The notes under the pieces are model-generated. The model searched no databases. It was not told where the DNA came from and saw only the letters and a program-made list of their open reading frames with translations. A stretch of 64,000 nucleotides of DNA from Physcia stellaris (Eukaryota; Ascomycota; Lecanoromycetes; Caliciales; Physciaceae), in assembly GCA_018902385.1 (NCBI GenBank), contig JABSSW010000008.1:558001-622000 (forward strand), read 5' to 3'. This document shows positions 22,209 to 34,337 of this stretch, one piece after another. Position 1 is the first letter of the stretch, and each line of letters opens with the position of its first letter. A program made the translations under genes and the position numbers.

Positions 22209-25122
22209 ACTTTCATGATTACAAGATGACTTTCACGGCTGTTTCCCATTTATTTATATAGTTGTTTCACATCACCTGCATTATACCGCGATATACAGGC
22301 TCTGCTATACTTGAACTGATTATGAGTTCTGCAACCTTGTGAGCAATGCGTAATCTCAAGCAACTTCAGCTACCTACCAGTTTCATATGGAGGACACTGT
22401 TTCGCGCTGGCTGACAGACAAGGTCGATTCGATTCCATTCGAGTAAAGATAGGTCAAACCCTTCAAAATCGGACTTTTCCGACGATAACATGCATCCTAA
22501 TTTGGCTAAGGTACGCAATGGTCATTTGTCTCCTCCAACGATCCTTCCCAGAGAGATCCGGCAATAAGCACCAACAAGGCACTGTCCATTGAGACCGACC
22601 AGGTCGGTATTCCCCCCTTCTCATTCTCGCCACCTTGTAGAGCCATCTCGAAATTATCCCGCGCCCTCGTTGCCACGCAGTATCACCAAAATACCCTTCA
22701 CAGCTGTGCATTAACAGGCTTCCACAGATCTCGCAGCCGCTTTCTGCGTCCAGCACCCCCCCAAACATTCTCGCTAGCTCGCCGTCGCAATAAGAATATC
22801 TGCATTGCAAGAAATTTGTGGACACGAAAGGGGGTAGGGAGTTTCGATAGGATTCTTAAACCGCTTGGAGTACCCTGAAGTCGTTCAATGTACTTTCGGA
22901 GAAAGGGTTCCATTATCTGATAAGGTGGTTTGACAGAGTGCATTTCCCCGCAGGTACGTGTTTTGCTCCTTTCCACTCAACGAGTGGGGGATTCGCTGCA
23001 TTTTTGTGGTGGGTATTAGATCATATTGGCGGAATAACCAAATACGTGGGAGGTTGTCCATCGCATCCAATCGAACACGCACAGGCCTATCACCTGCATG
23101 CCAGAAGAACACCTTGGTTTCGAAGTCGACTCTGAATCTGCGACCTATGGTCATGAGACTGCCGAGGAGCGCATTGACCCAAATTTCGGGGCGAAGATGG
23201 GTGTAGGCATGGAATGTGTCAGATGTATTGTCGAGCGTCAGTGGTCGTGGAACGAGAAGTGGGAGAGCTTGAGCAAAGGGACTGGAACTGGAACCATTGT
23301 TTACTGGGCTTGGAGGGCATGGCTCGAAGACGGAAATTTTCAGGCCGGCGGTGTTGATTCTTGCCTCTCGAAAGTGACGGAAGTGACGTCCACGACCTAG
23401 AATCCCTGTCTCTTCGGTGGTCTAGTTCCTTCTTACTCATTCATGGCCTGCTGCCTCTCTCATGACCTCATATATCCCTTATGGCCTAATGTCTCCCTCA
23501 TGACCTCATACCTTCGCCTCTTTCCTATCGGATTATCTTCTGGTGTTCTCTTATACAGCTTAGCAGGTGCCCCGACATTTCGCCCTTGACCTGAAAATAC
23601 GGTAGACTCTGGGAGTGCGACCGGGTCCTGGAGGAGGTTAATTCTAACAAACCCTCAAACCGCCCTCCCCGACCAGTCAAGTCCAAATTTTCTCACGCTA
23701 TCAAAGCAGCAAAAGCCAAACAAAAGTAAATACCTTGCAACATGCGGATTTGGGGATAGACCAACACTTCAACCACTCCAGCGTATTGGCTGTAGCTTAA
23801 GATGAGAGAGTACCTCAATTATTTCCATGCGAAACCTTCGAAGTGACAGATCTGGAAAAAGAAAGGCATGTTGCGAAACTGTATTCTCCTGTAGTGCAGC
23901 TCGTTAATGAATGAGGCACAAATCTTTATATCAGACTCCAGATGGCCGAGCGAGAATTAAATACATAGCAGTGACATTGCTCTTGAACTTAAAAAAAAAA
24001 TATTACAGGCAACTCTCAACATCTTCTGCTGAGGAGGCTAGCCTTTGGATAACACCAATGAGAGATATGTCTTTCCGAAGCCATATAGTGTTCTCCTCTT
24101 CTTTCCTTATTTTTAGGTAATCGCGAGACCATGCATTGGGTACGAGTGATCGAGAGGAGTTTGGAACTAGAGGGAAGCACTCGCAGCAGAAGAGCAGCCA
24201 CCCGTGAAAAAAGCGAGACGGGGGTTTCCCCGGTTCTTTACCGAGTAGTATGGCTTTGTTACCGCCATGGACCGGTAAAATAGCGTCAGATCCTGATCCA
24301 TCGAACGATTGATGGAATGGTAGGGTTGATTAACCACAACAGATTCTGTGACTCCCACAAGCTTGAACTTGCTCTGCTGGAGGTTTCGAATGTTCATTTG
24401 AGGGTGGTAAGTTGGAAGTTGTAAGCTGTAGAGTATTGGAGGTAACAGGGTGGAAAAAAAGTAAAGATTAAAAAGATGTATGAAAAATGGGCGATGGTGC
24501 CGAGATGAAGTGTCCTACCGTAGCACTCCAGTATAGTGAGAATGTAAAAATGTCAAGAGAGAAGCCTGTAGGTTTAGAATGGATAGAAAGGATAAGTGTG
24601 TAGTCATGGTAGTACGCACTGATATTGAAGACTAAGTTTTAGCTGAGCGAGACGGGTGCAGTGGTGAACAGGAAGCGTGTCTCGGCATACAGTTGATATC
24701 GCTTGGGTATTTTGAATGAAGTGTACAGCCAGTGCGGCATTCTTTTAGATTCAAGAGCCATATGGAAGTAAAGAATATTGACCTAAGAGTAGGCATGTGA
24801 CCTCCCATACGCTGGAGTAGTTGTTGTTATACGACAAGTGGACGCATGTGACTCTCGGTATAGCTTGATAATTGAAAGAAGATGGTGCTATTGCTCGTTA
24901 CTAGTCATGATCGCGTCCGTGAATGAGACACGAGAGTCTCGATATCCTCCACCGCAGAACTAGCCAGATTTCTCGTCCTGATATCTAAAGCAATTGCCCG
25001 AGGTCGCGAAGTAGTATTTTCATCCTACGTGTGGAAGAAATGGCTAAAGTAGGACGGCCCCGACCCTCCCTCAATGGTAAACTGGCTTGGTGGCGACGTA
25101 GATGGCAATACGTTGGCTCCTC
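22209..25122. other. 2.9 kb without a supported gene
   Basis: Several 60-120 codon frames on both strands (for example minus 22463-22825, Cys-rich; plus 23098-23400) show no recognisable domain or convincing splice structure. Runs of repeated wording such as CCTCATGACCTCATA (23455-23515) are local and short. The 3' end belongs to the small membrane-protein gene. Confidence 0.4.
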
Positions 25123-25501
25123 CTAATCGCGGGGAGGTCGAACGGTCTGGGAAGGCGTCCCTGGTACCGATCCCATCATATCTAGCTCGTGAGATGACAG
25201 ATCTGTGAGTTAAATGCTGTTAGCTTAGGCTTCTCGTGAGCCAAGTGTATAGGGGGCTTTGCAAATGGGCAATCAAAATCTCGGTCATTATACCCATACT
25301 TTCTTCTGCGCCAGCACGTGCAGCGGCATAGGCCATCCACATATTCCAAGCCTTGCTGCCCTGCCAAATAGTCAAGCCACCGATAGTGAGGGCGCAGAGT
25401 CCGAAGACGATGTTCGTGATCGTCTCAGGCGTTCCCGAGGCTGAAGTTGAAGTAGGAATAACCGAGCCATTGACTGGGACGTAAGTAGGCGGCGCCATCA
25501 T
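25123..25501 (-). CDS. small single-pass membrane protein, 2 exons
   Basis: Exons 25501-25300 and 25202-25123 give 93 residues. Met-Met at the start (MMAPPTYVPVNGSVIPTSTS) is followed by one membrane segment, TITNIVFGLCALTIGGLTIW, then QGSKAWNMWMAYAAARAG and a soluble tail ending TPSQTVRPPRD. The intron has GTATGG at the donor, a GCTAAC branch site and a CACAG acceptor, and splicing keeps the frame to a stop. The segment plus WQGSKAW pattern recurs in short uncharacterised fungal proteins. There is no clear cleavable signal peptide, so the N-terminus is probably outside and the segment a membrane anchor. The frame stays open upstream to 25594, so a longer N-terminus is possible. Confidence 0.6.
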
Positions 25502-27649
25502 AAGTGAAGAGATAATACTTGGACAGTCTATTGGATAGGAAACGGAGAAGACACGGAGAAGTAAGAGAACGAAATCTGACGGGGAAACGGCCATTACTTA
25601 TAGGAAATACAGCACAGGCTTGTATAGATGGAGTAGAAGATTTGAGGATCCTGCAGATTGCCATTTAGAGTGGCTCAGAGTCGTTGCGTGGTGAAAGCTC
25701 TTATTAACTCTGACGGACTCAGTCATTCGAATCCGGAATGCAAGCTCCCGCCACTATGTCATGCAAGCTCCCTAATGCATGAGTTGGTGACGGGGGAAGG
25801 TTTCGCCTTGACTCCAGCCAAGCATTCTTCAAGTGACCGTCCAGGGTCCGACCTCAGTCGTCATGCAAACGAATGTTTTGGCTGTGAGATTTTGTACATA
25901 TCTTAGACCTTTGAGGCCCCGAGCTTTGGTGCGGTCCTGACCCACGATTAGAGCATCTTTGTAACACCAATGTCAACCATCAGGGTTGCCACTCAACAGT
26001 ACGGATTTCCAGGTCATTTGATCTTGTCAGGTTCTGCAGGTATCGGGCTTCCAGAATCTCGTGGTGGGGCGGACTGGAAATTTAGGCAAAGTCGCTGAGC
26101 GGGTAATCGAGCAAAAGAGCTCATGCGGTGAAAAGCTCAAATGTTGGGGAAACTGGGATGATCGCTTTGGAGTTGCAGCTGACCTCAGACAAAGGGATAG
26201 CCAACCCAACCGGGGATGGCTTTTGTAATCGTACAGCATGGCGTTTCAACCCCAGGTTGCAGCGATGTGCTCGCAGGGGTTATTTGACCTGGAGGCGGCG
26301 ACCCGGCTGAGTAGGCCAATAAATAAGCTGTAGGCGGTTCCGGTGGAATGGAGACGCCTAGCGCCTACCTAGGTCACAATTTCGGAAGACCTAGACTTCG
26401 GGTCTATCATATATATGTAGACCAGGTTTTCGGGTTTATCATGTAAGCACCCGGGCCACCCCTCTGCGTGGGGGTACCGATCACAAAGACTGTATCAGTG
26501 GTAATTTGCTTATCATCAAATATGGCCCTTTACCTGTTAGGCTGCTCAAATTCCATTAGCAGTGCTCTTCTAACCTTGAGTCAATTACCCGAACTGCTCA
26601 AATACTAATGCTCCTGCATTCATCCGCGACAAAGTACCTTTCTTACAGCCTATCTTTTTCTCTGTATCATAGCACCATTACTGAACTCTCTTCTGAATCT
26701 TGATTCTACCATGACATGCGTTATCGTTGCAATCCCACTCGTATGTTCCAACCTCTGGCGTAGTGTGTGAGATCCGAGAGCCACCAGGCCCTGTAAGCCA
26801 GCAAATATCGGACCACCAGGACAAAAACGAATTCATTTTCATCGTATTCGCCCACCATTCAAGTCAATGTCTTTCTTTTCGCCATTATCTTGACGTTATC
26901 GATTATCATCAGGTGTTTAGCGACTGGAAAGCTTTCGAAGAGCCTCCGGAGCTGTCTGACCATGTGCTCCCATAGAATAATATCGGAAACGTGTACACTC
27001 TCTCATGGGATAATAATTCCACCGTCAGAGAGCAATGCATACACACAGTTCAAAATGGCATCCTGAGATGTCAACATTGTACATGCTAGGTTTCCTATGC
27101 CAGGCTTAGTGTCAGCTGGAACGCTTCAGTCGATTTAGTCATCGCGGGCATAGCCCACATCTAGTTGGCTTCTCCAAATTTGCTTCTACGGGGCATGAAC
27201 ATACTTCTGAAGGGCAGACATTGCGATAAGAAACAATATGCTAGACTATACAGAACCTTAGTCAACAGCGTATGACATAATTGAGCTATTTTAGCAGGTG
27301 GTATCAGAGGCGTCGAACCACCCAGAGTCCTGCTGCAGCTGAAGTTGCGTGATTTTGAAATTAAGAAAGACGGTACTTCGAAAGGCTTATTGGTGGGCTT
27401 AGAAAATCACAAGTAAAAATAGAAATCACTACCTCCTCTCCCTCCAGTGAAAGTATGTAACGATGGACGATGGCTTGCGAATATTTACAGCGCTCCGGAA
27501 ACAATCACCTTGTCCAGCTTTGGAACTGCGTAAAACCGACCCTGAATGGGTATAACCTTTAAACAATGATGCAGGGACGCCTCGACGGATGCCAGCAACC
27601 TCCATATCCAATGCTTTTTAAACAAATCAATGCCGAGACATCCATGGCG
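25502..27649. other. 2.1 kb without a supported gene
   Basis: No gene recognised. A small hairpin lies at about 26401-26425 (GGTCTA paired with TAGACC around an AT-rich loop). The frame starting near 26710 is too short and has no homology I can name. Confidence 0.4.
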
Positions 27650-29584
27650 TTATACAGGTCTTTTGAATGTATGAGCCTCAGTGTTCCTGTGATTGTTCAG
27701 CGGGAGTCCAATATGATCAGGTGAGGAAAATCAGAGTACTGACAGTACAAACTCATCCAAGTCCAATACGTCAGGTTCGCTGAAGATCGCATAGAAATAC
27801 TTCAAGGTCTCAGCAAGCCAAAAACTCTCCATCCGGTTGTCCTTTGGCGGATCTTCCATCGTCATGTCCTTAATAGCCGCGCTCGCAATATCGGTTTTCG
27901 TATATTTCTCGATCGCATTGAACATTCGCCATGCTGCATCCTGTAGATATTTGTCACCTGTCAGACGATACATGATGAAGACAGACTCAATAGCCTCAGG
28001 ACGGAGAATATAGCGACGATCCGGAATAGCAGTAAAGCCAGCCGGTAAGCGCTCGTCTTTCATGGCAGTCTTAGCTTGTTCTTCTCGGCTTTTATCACCT
28101 GGAGCGGAGTGGTCGGGATAATCAGCTATAATGGTTTCCTGCCAAAGCGTCTCATTCCACTCGCAAACCCCCTTTTCTGGGCATGGCAGCATGTGAAACA
28201 CTTCAGGCATGATTCCCGTCTGGGTGTGATTGTAGGCCCATATACACCCATCGACGAGTTGCCTCGCTACATCTAATTCTTCTGGCCTATCAAAGATCTT
28301 CGCACCTATGCCGACCATGCCACCTGTAAAGCAACCAAGATGTTGTCCCTTGGATTCCTTGTCAACACGGAGTGCATCTCCACTAGAAACGAAAGCCCGC
28401 GCAGCACCAGAGACGAGGATGTCTGCGTTGTCTGGTGTCCTAGGTTTGAAGAATATGTGCTTCTTGATCTGGTGCATAGAGGCCTCGTACATCTCTTGAT
28501 AGTGCTTCGTTACCCCACCAAGTAGCATGTGCTGCTTAGGCAGATACTCGTACAAAGAATCAGCCATACCGCCCAATGTGAAGCTATTGTCCCTGAAGGA
28601 CAATTGTGCTGCATCGACCATGACGGCCCACATTCCTGGAAGGCGTGTCTTAGGTTGAGCCGCTTGTAGCGCATTTGTAATACGCTGAATGGCATCGAAG
28701 TACTTGGGGTCATCGGTCAATTGAGAGAGGCGAGTAAACTCGAGAGTCAGAGATCCAAGTTCAGCGATGAGCGTACTGTCGCTAGCTTCTTGCTTCTCTC
28801 CATTCTTCGCTTTCTTCCAATTCCATCGAGTTACAGGCATTCGATTGGGCGTATCAAAGGCACCATAAAGTAGATTTCCCACTTCTGTGGCCTTTTCCAA
28901 CAGCTTCGGATATTGTTGGTGGCTAATATCGTAGGCACCGAGGAACCCGCCAAGGTATCTGATTGTTGTCTCAAAGACGTTTATACTCTCTGACTCCGTG
29001 GTGCTGAAATCAATCTTATCAAGAGCCTTGACTGCCTCCTCGAACTCGTCCTTCAAGCCAATCATCCATAAGGTATCCAGCGAGTCAACGAGCGTTGCAG
29101 CCCAGCCGCTGAAGCTATTCACGAATCCTGACTCGACTGGTGTGACCTCATCCTTCAACCATGCATGTTTCTTGTAGCCCTCCCATGAATGCACAAAGCT
29201 AGCCTTGACAGCTGCTTGCCTGTTCAGTCTTTCAGCCTTGGCTTCCGCTGTCTCCGTGTCAAACGCATGCTGAAGTTTAGGGATCCTGACAGGCTTTTCC
29301 GTAGGAAGTGGTATGAATGACTTGACGGGATAGTAGCCACCAGAAGGCCGCCTCGTAGCCCCGGTCGGCCTAACTGTAAGGCTTGATACGACCGCAGGCA
29401 GCTCGGCAGGCTTCACTGATTGGTCAATCGTGGGTTGCTCCGGGTCATCAACTCCGGACTTCGGCTGTGTACTGAGATCATCGACGTATGGTCGAATGGA
29501 CAGGGGCTCATTGTAGAAATACCAGAAGGTTGCAATGAAAACGAAAGCTGCAAGGAGAGAGCTGGTCTTCCTCCGTAGGAACAT
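27650..29584 (-). CDS. class I mannosyl-oligosaccharide alpha-1,2-mannosidase (GH47), 2 exons
   Basis: Exons 29584-27744 and 27686-27650 give 625 residues. The enzyme trims alpha-1,2-mannose from N-glycans in the ER/Golgi. It starts as a type II membrane protein, with MFLRRKTSSLL and the anchor LAAFVFIATFWYFY, then a Pro-rich stem and the (alpha/alpha)7 domain: SFSGWAATLVDSLDTLWMIG, STLIAELGSLTLEF, GIMPEVFHMLPC, RPEAIESVFIMYRLTGD, ESFWLAETLKYFY. The intron uses the donor GTCAGT and acceptor CACAG and splits a Leu codon. The 37-nt last exon encodes NTEAHTFKRPV; its Thr is the family's calcium-coordinating residue, so the small exon is essential. An earlier in-frame ATG (29836) would add 84 residues ahead of the anchor, but I prefer 29584 because the family starts close to its anchor. 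Confidence 0.93.
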
Positions 29585-30215
29585 GGTCTGGAACTTCAAG
29601 GCTAGGTGGAAGGAGTGACTGCCTTTGAAGACCACATATCCGAACACCGAGAAGGGTGATAATGAGAGAAGAACGAGGATACAAGTGTCCTGAAAGTCGA
29701 GCCGTAGCAAAGCGTTCTGTGCCTCAGCCACGCGCCAAGCAAGGAAGCCAAGCAATGATGAACGCCAAGCATTCCTCCGCACGCAATCACGATCAACCAT
29801 TTCCTTAATACTGTACGTAATAGGCTTCTCGCTCAATAAAAAAATACAGTACTCGTACTCCTGGTACTACGACGCTATGATCAGGATTGCTAGACGAATG
29901 CCATGATATTTCCGGTCGCAACAAACTTCTGACATTGCGAGTCCTTGTTGGCAATCTGACTTCTCCAAGCGAGAAGTCATCCGAATATTCGGAAAAGTTG
30001 ATGTCGAGGAAAGAGTGATAGAGAACTCAAGATATCGTACCAGCAAGTTCTTTTGTTTTGCATCTATTCGGTTTGCTAGTCCTTGGTTGCAAAGGCTGCT
30101 TACAATACAGTCTAGTTGATCATGCCGTAGACCTCCCATGTCAACCGCCTTGACCCCATCTTCGTCGCTACCTCAGCTCCTCTGGCTCTGCAATCATTCC
30201 TGCGCTTGCTTTGAC
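29585..30215. other. intergenic / 5' region of the mannosidase gene
   Basis: The frame upstream of the mannosidase start is open to 29836 and probably represents the transcript leader. No other gene seen. Confidence 0.45.
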
Positions 30216-31173
30216 TTATGGTGTAAGGATCCAAGTCCAGATATAACGGAATGAACCTTTGTTCCGTAGTTGTTCGTCCTCACTGATGGTCTCCTTGTTC
30301 GAACCGAAGTCATCGGGGGCGATGTCGACTTCGTAGATTTCAGCCTGCTTAAAGATTCCTGGATCGAGATAGCCATTCTCCACGATCGGATTCTCTCGGT
30401 AATATTCCTCCTCATCATCCTCGTTGACACTGTTCAGTCTATGCTGGGAAAGTGCTCGTCTCTTTGGCAACAGAGTGACCGTCCACCTCTTTTTAGATCC
30501 TAATCTGCTAGCAAGTGTCACAAAACTTTGGCAGACGTCTTCATAACGACTGTGGACTGTGATCTCGATTCTTCTCCCGATCTCTAGATCAGCGACTCCA
30601 TTGCAGATATCCTCGTCCATGGCTATGACTTCAGCGTTGTCTTTCATCAGATCGTCGTAATGTTCGGGTTCATCACTGTTCCAAAAGTCGAAATCGAAGT
30701 AAATGTGCAACGTCTTGAGTGAGCAACCAAAAGAACCGACTAAATTGGAGACTTGCAGTATCTCGTCAATGACACTAATGACCTCGTCATCTGACATTGC
30801 CCGTGATTCTCCCAAATAGACGATCTCTAGCTGGTAATCGACCCTCTTAGCTATGACAATTTGAGGATGGGGACTACGTACCTTTTGATTCTGTCAAGTC
30901 GAGCCCCCGAAAGGATGTATTCCGCGAGTAACTCATCAAAGCTTCCCGAAAGAAGATACCAGCTGAAGCGGAAGACATTCTCCTCGTATAACATAGCCAA
31001 CGCTTCCGCATAAGCCTGCTTACAAGTGCGAAGAATGGCTGGACGGAGCTGTTTTTCACCGTCGTGTTGTCTGGTCTCAGTTTCGGATCTACACTATTGA
31101 CATTGTCGACTAGGAGCTCTCTGTAGATTTGATCACGAAGCTCTCTAGGTACTTTTTGAAAAAAGGACACCAT
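30216..31173 (-). pseudogene. RELRDQIYREL-type fungal protein, frame damaged
   Basis: The start MVSFFQKVPRELRDQIYREL (from 31173) is the typical opening of a large family of uncharacterised Pezizomycotina proteins with an F-box-like N-terminus. The continuation expected for the family, QLRPAILRTCKQAYAEALAM and LYEENVFRFSW, is present but in another frame, reached through a shift of one base between about 31105 and 31050 with no possible intron. A later join (exon end 30882, acceptor 30843) recovers DRIKRVDYQLEIVYLGESRA. It needs an intron of only 38 nt, which is short for fungi. The C-terminal part is open to TWILTP at 30216. Host gene, probably recently inactivated; an assembly error is the alternative. 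Confidence 0.55.
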
Positions 31174-31926
31174 TTTGAAGTTTACAGCGCTGTGGAGAAT
31201 TTGGAGAGAATGAAGAGCAAAAGATGGGTACTGAGATCTGTTGCCAAGATAAATTGCGGTCTCGAGTGTCAAAACCAAGTGACTCTATCGTTCATGACAT
31301 TGGCAAGTTATCAACAAGTCCCCGACACGTGTTACTCACTAGCTTGTCTGATAAAACTGTGTGAATAAAATATTCTCACAGCGTTCTACTGCCACTCATC
31401 GCTTTTTCTTTTTGCCGACCAGGTACTAACACTTACATGCCAAATACAAGCATTTCATAGTTTCGGTCCGATTGGAGAACACCTCCAATACCGTATAGTC
31501 ATTCCTCGATTTTCCAGTTTTGTTGAAGAAATGTTTCATTACTCATTGATGCATGCACACTCATCTAGATCTTCCACAATTAGCTAATGGAGCATTCTGA
31601 GCTTTTAGAACTGCAAATTTAAGGCCTTGAAAAGGTCCAGATACTCATTCGCTAATTCGCTAGTATTCAATATGACAGGAACCTCCCGAGACCACAGATA
31701 GCGGTATCAGCATCCTTTTCCTTATTCTCACAGTTAATTGGGAGAGACAATTCTAATCAGTCTCGATATCTGATGCATACTTTGTGAATATGACGACTCA
31801 CGCCAGGCAAAACTTCCACTTCCCCAAGGCTTTCCCCCTTTCAAGTCCTGATGAAGGCTTCGGAGACATGATCTGAGCTACTCTTAATAAAAAGTCTTTC
31901 AAAGTAGCTACGCAATTAGCCGATAA
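31174..31926. other. intergenic
   Basis: 0.75 kb, AT-rich in places; no gene, repeat or RNA gene recognised. Confidence 0.45.
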
Positions 31927-32589
31927 TCAGTTTCGATCAGTAGACTCCTCCTCCGCAATCCCCTGGGCTTCAGAATCGCGCTTGGCTTTCGCTTTCTTTT
32001 CTTTCCGCTTATCATTCTTCTTTTTATTCCTAGCTGCTTTCGTATTTACAGCCATAGCTGCTGCACGAACAACATCAGCAACCAAAACCCCTCCAAAACA
32101 TCCGACGAGAGAGTGGAACAAACCTGCAGAATCGTGCGGCTCGCTGTTAAGCCCAATCTCACTCTCCACGTCATCTTCCACCCTACCCTGCGTCTCCGCC
32201 TTCGGCTCCGACTTCCTAATCTGCTCCTGCAAAAGCACCATAAAACACTCCTTCTTCTCACCCACTGGTTCAATATGAAAGCCCGCCTCCGTCCAGCTCG
32301 GCTTATCGAAGGCACACCTATTAACATCAATACGCAACTTATTATCCCGCAGCATCTGCAGGACATCCTTCACGTGCGCAGTATGTTGTGGCTGGGCAGA
32401 GTCGAAGACGAGAATATCGCTCAAGTGGCCCAGGGAAAATGAGTTTCGCACATTGGGTGTAGCTGCGAAGGCGGCGTTGACGCGTTGGGGGTCGGCGCGC
32501 ACGTTGATACGGGTGAAGAGTGTGGCGGTGCGGAGGTTTATGGCGGCCTGGACTGGGTTTGGGTAGAAGACTGACGCCATTGTGGTCAA
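31927..32589 (-). CDS. small protein with a reverse-transcriptase-like segment and a Lys-rich tail
   Basis: Single intact frame of 220 residues. The segment LGHLSDILVFDSAQPQHTAH, VKDVLQMLRDNKLRIDVNRC, AFDKP (about 53-100) follows the order of the palm region of Gypsy-type reverse transcriptases: (Y)DDILVF, then HVxxVLxxLxxxxL, then KCxF. The first Asp of the catalytic pair is replaced, here by Ser, so no polymerase activity is expected. Residues 155-185 are hydrophobic (LFHSLVGCFGGVLVADVV) and could be membrane associated. The tail is very rich in Lys (RNKKKNDKRKEKKAKAKR), suggesting nuclear or nucleic-acid contact. The frame is complete and well supplied with G/C, unlike the copia fossil at 41.7 kb, so I infer a host gene that may have captured a retroelement piece. 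The resemblance is short and needs a profile search. Confidence 0.6.
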   Translation of the reverse strand: MTTMASVFYPNPVQAAINLRTATLFTRINVRADPQRVNAAFAATPNVRNSFSLGHLSDILVFDSAQPQHTAHVKDVLQMLRDNKLRIDVNRCAFDKPSWTEAGFHIEPVGEKKECFMVLLQEQIRKSEPKAETQGRVEDDVESEIGLNSEPHDSAGLFHSLVGCFGGVLVADVVRAAAMAVNTKAARNKKKNDKRKEKKAKAKRDSEAQGIAEEESTDRN

Positions 32590-33500
32590 TATTGAAATAT
32601 CACGGTTGCATCATATCTCATATCTCATTGCTTGTTCCATGGAGAGGGAGGTGCTAGGAGGGATATCGAGTTCCGGATACATGCGGGCCTGCAACGTGCC
32701 AAGCCCCGCTTAGAGGGAGTGATCTCATCATCAGGCTTAGCGAATCTCTCTGACAGTCACGGTGGGATATCTATGTAGAGAGTGCAGGGGAGAAAATTTG
32801 TTGTGCCAGTGAGATTTAGCAATTCGTAACGAAGGCAGGGGAGAAGGGTAATAATTTAGGCTGCCAGTCAGCGCTTCGCTTTCCCAGTACGTGCACCCCT
32901 CAGTACGGTACGCGCACCCCCGGTGCCCGGAGCTGCCCCAGGAGATTATCCGATCCCTGTTTTCCATCTCGCCAATGTTCGATTTCTCCATACGAAACGG
33001 ACCTTTTTGTTGGGGACACTCATTCCTTTCAGTAGCTCATCCAGTGATGGTCTGCATCGCTATTGACGAAGACTTCAATTAGTGTTAGACGGGTTTGCGG
33101 GGGTCCCATCTGGATCTGTCATCTTGGGAGTAAAGACTGTGCGAATTCGAACGTTTGTATGCTGCTTGGTGATCTAGGCAAGTCTTAAGTAGAAAAGTTA
33201 ACACCAGTAGTGAATGATCAAGCACTGAACATCGATCAGAATGTTATGGCTCAGACGGTGGAAAGCCCTAGGGAAACGCAAGAAGAGTGATTTTGTAATG
33301 CTAGAGTTGCTCATCAGTTCCAATGATTTGATAATACAATTTTATTATTGAAAATTATTCAGATATTGAAATCTGCTACAGTACCCTCCTTCATCCATCT
33401 CCTCCAGATAACCGACAAATGGAACAGATTCCCTCATCCAGTAATCTCTGCGAAAGTCTCCACCACTCCCTTCGTCCGCACTATCCAATGCCTCTGATAG
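32590..33500. other. intergenic between two minus-strand genes
   Basis: 0.9 kb; C-rich motif GTGCACCCC / GCGCACCCCC repeats around 32890-32922. No gene recognised. The last ~150 bases are the 3' flank of the secreted-protein gene. Confidence 0.45.
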
Positions 33501-34337
33501 CTACTGATCCACAGATGGATCAATGCTCTCGCGGACCTCCCCATCAGTAATATCAATTAAACCCCCATCCTCAGGCATCAAACTAGCAATGATGGTAGCT
33601 GAACCGTATGGCAGCTGACGCGAGAACTGTCCCTTGCCAGCCAAAGTCAGGAAATTCTTCTCATGAGTTGAGACATTGTTCATCAGTTGCACCAAGCGCT
33701 GCTGGAGCTGATTCCCTATATCGAGTCCGGTGTTGCTGGTGTTGTAAATCAGTGTGCTGGGGACCTCCTTCATCAACGCCAACATGGCCGCGTCCACTGA
33801 CGCTTGGGCTCTGTTCGGCTTGAGGATCATGTTCTTGAGTACGGTATCAATATTCTGGATCTCGGTGTTGGCACTTGAAGACTGGTCGCTATCCACCGGT
33901 TTGGCGTTCTCCTTGATGACATCAAAGTCCTCAGTGACGATCTCGCTGATAGCATAGGCCCAGTTGTTGAGGTAGGAGTGGGTGGACCAGATGTTCCAGG
34001 CGGCGTAGTAGGCCCGAGCGTCTTTGACGGCGGCCGTGGGCGGCTCACAGGTAGTGCTGTAGAGGAAGCTGCAGTCCATCTTTGGCTTTTTGACGACGGC
34101 GTTGAGGAAGCAGCGCGACCAGGTGTCTTCTAGATTGCAGGAACCATGTTTCATGGAGGCGTTGAGACCGGATTGCACGAAGGTGTTGAGGTAGTTTGTC
34201 ATTCCTAGAGTATCCCAGCATGTGCTAGTCAGGTTGAGGGCGCCGCAAGCATCGCTGCGGGTCGATACGGGAGAGGCATCGATACCCAATAGGAGGGCGA
34301 GGGAAGCAAAGGCAACGGTTTGGACTGGGGAATGCAT
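33501..34337 (-). CDS. secreted Cys-containing protein, function unknown
   Basis: 278 residues, one exon. The N-terminus is a classic signal peptide (VQTVAFASLALLLGIDASP, cleavage expected near Ala21/Ser22). The mature part has seven Cys in its first half (DACGALNLTSTCWDTL, GSCNLEDTWSRCF, DCSFLYSTTC), several N-glycosylation sequons (NLTS, NASM, NTSN, NVST) and a Trp/Tyr-rich stretch, ARAYYAAWNIWSTHSYLNNW. The second half is helical, without Cys, and ends acidic. No enzyme motif is visible. The profile fits an extracellular or wall protein and possibly an effector-like protein, which is inference. It has an apparent TATA box upstream. Confidence 0.75.
   Translation of the reverse strand: MHSPVQTVAFASLALLLGIDASPVSTRSDACGALNLTSTCWDTLGMTNYLNTFVQSGLNASMKHGSCNLEDTWSRCFLNAVVKKPKMDCSFLYSTTCEPPTAAVKDARAYYAAWNIWSTHSYLNNWAYAISEIVTEDFDVIKENAKPVDSDQSSSANTEIQNIDTVLKNMILKPNRAQASVDAAMLALMKEVPSTLIYNTSNTGLDIGNQLQQRLVQLMNNVSTHEKNFLTLAGKGQFSRQLPYGSATIIASLMPEDGGLIDITDGEVRESIDPSVDQ

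Noticed and set aside
25700-25745. T-loop-like word ATTCGAATCC suggesting a tRNA
   Set aside because: No matching D-arm, anticodon arm or acceptor pairing around it.
26395-26430. Small hairpin as a terminator or element end
   Set aside because: Six-base stem, no repeat copy seen and no gene ends there.
29585-29836. 84-residue N-terminal extension of the mannosidase
   Set aside because: It would put a second hydrophobic stretch ahead of the anchor; class I mannosidases usually begin close to the anchor.
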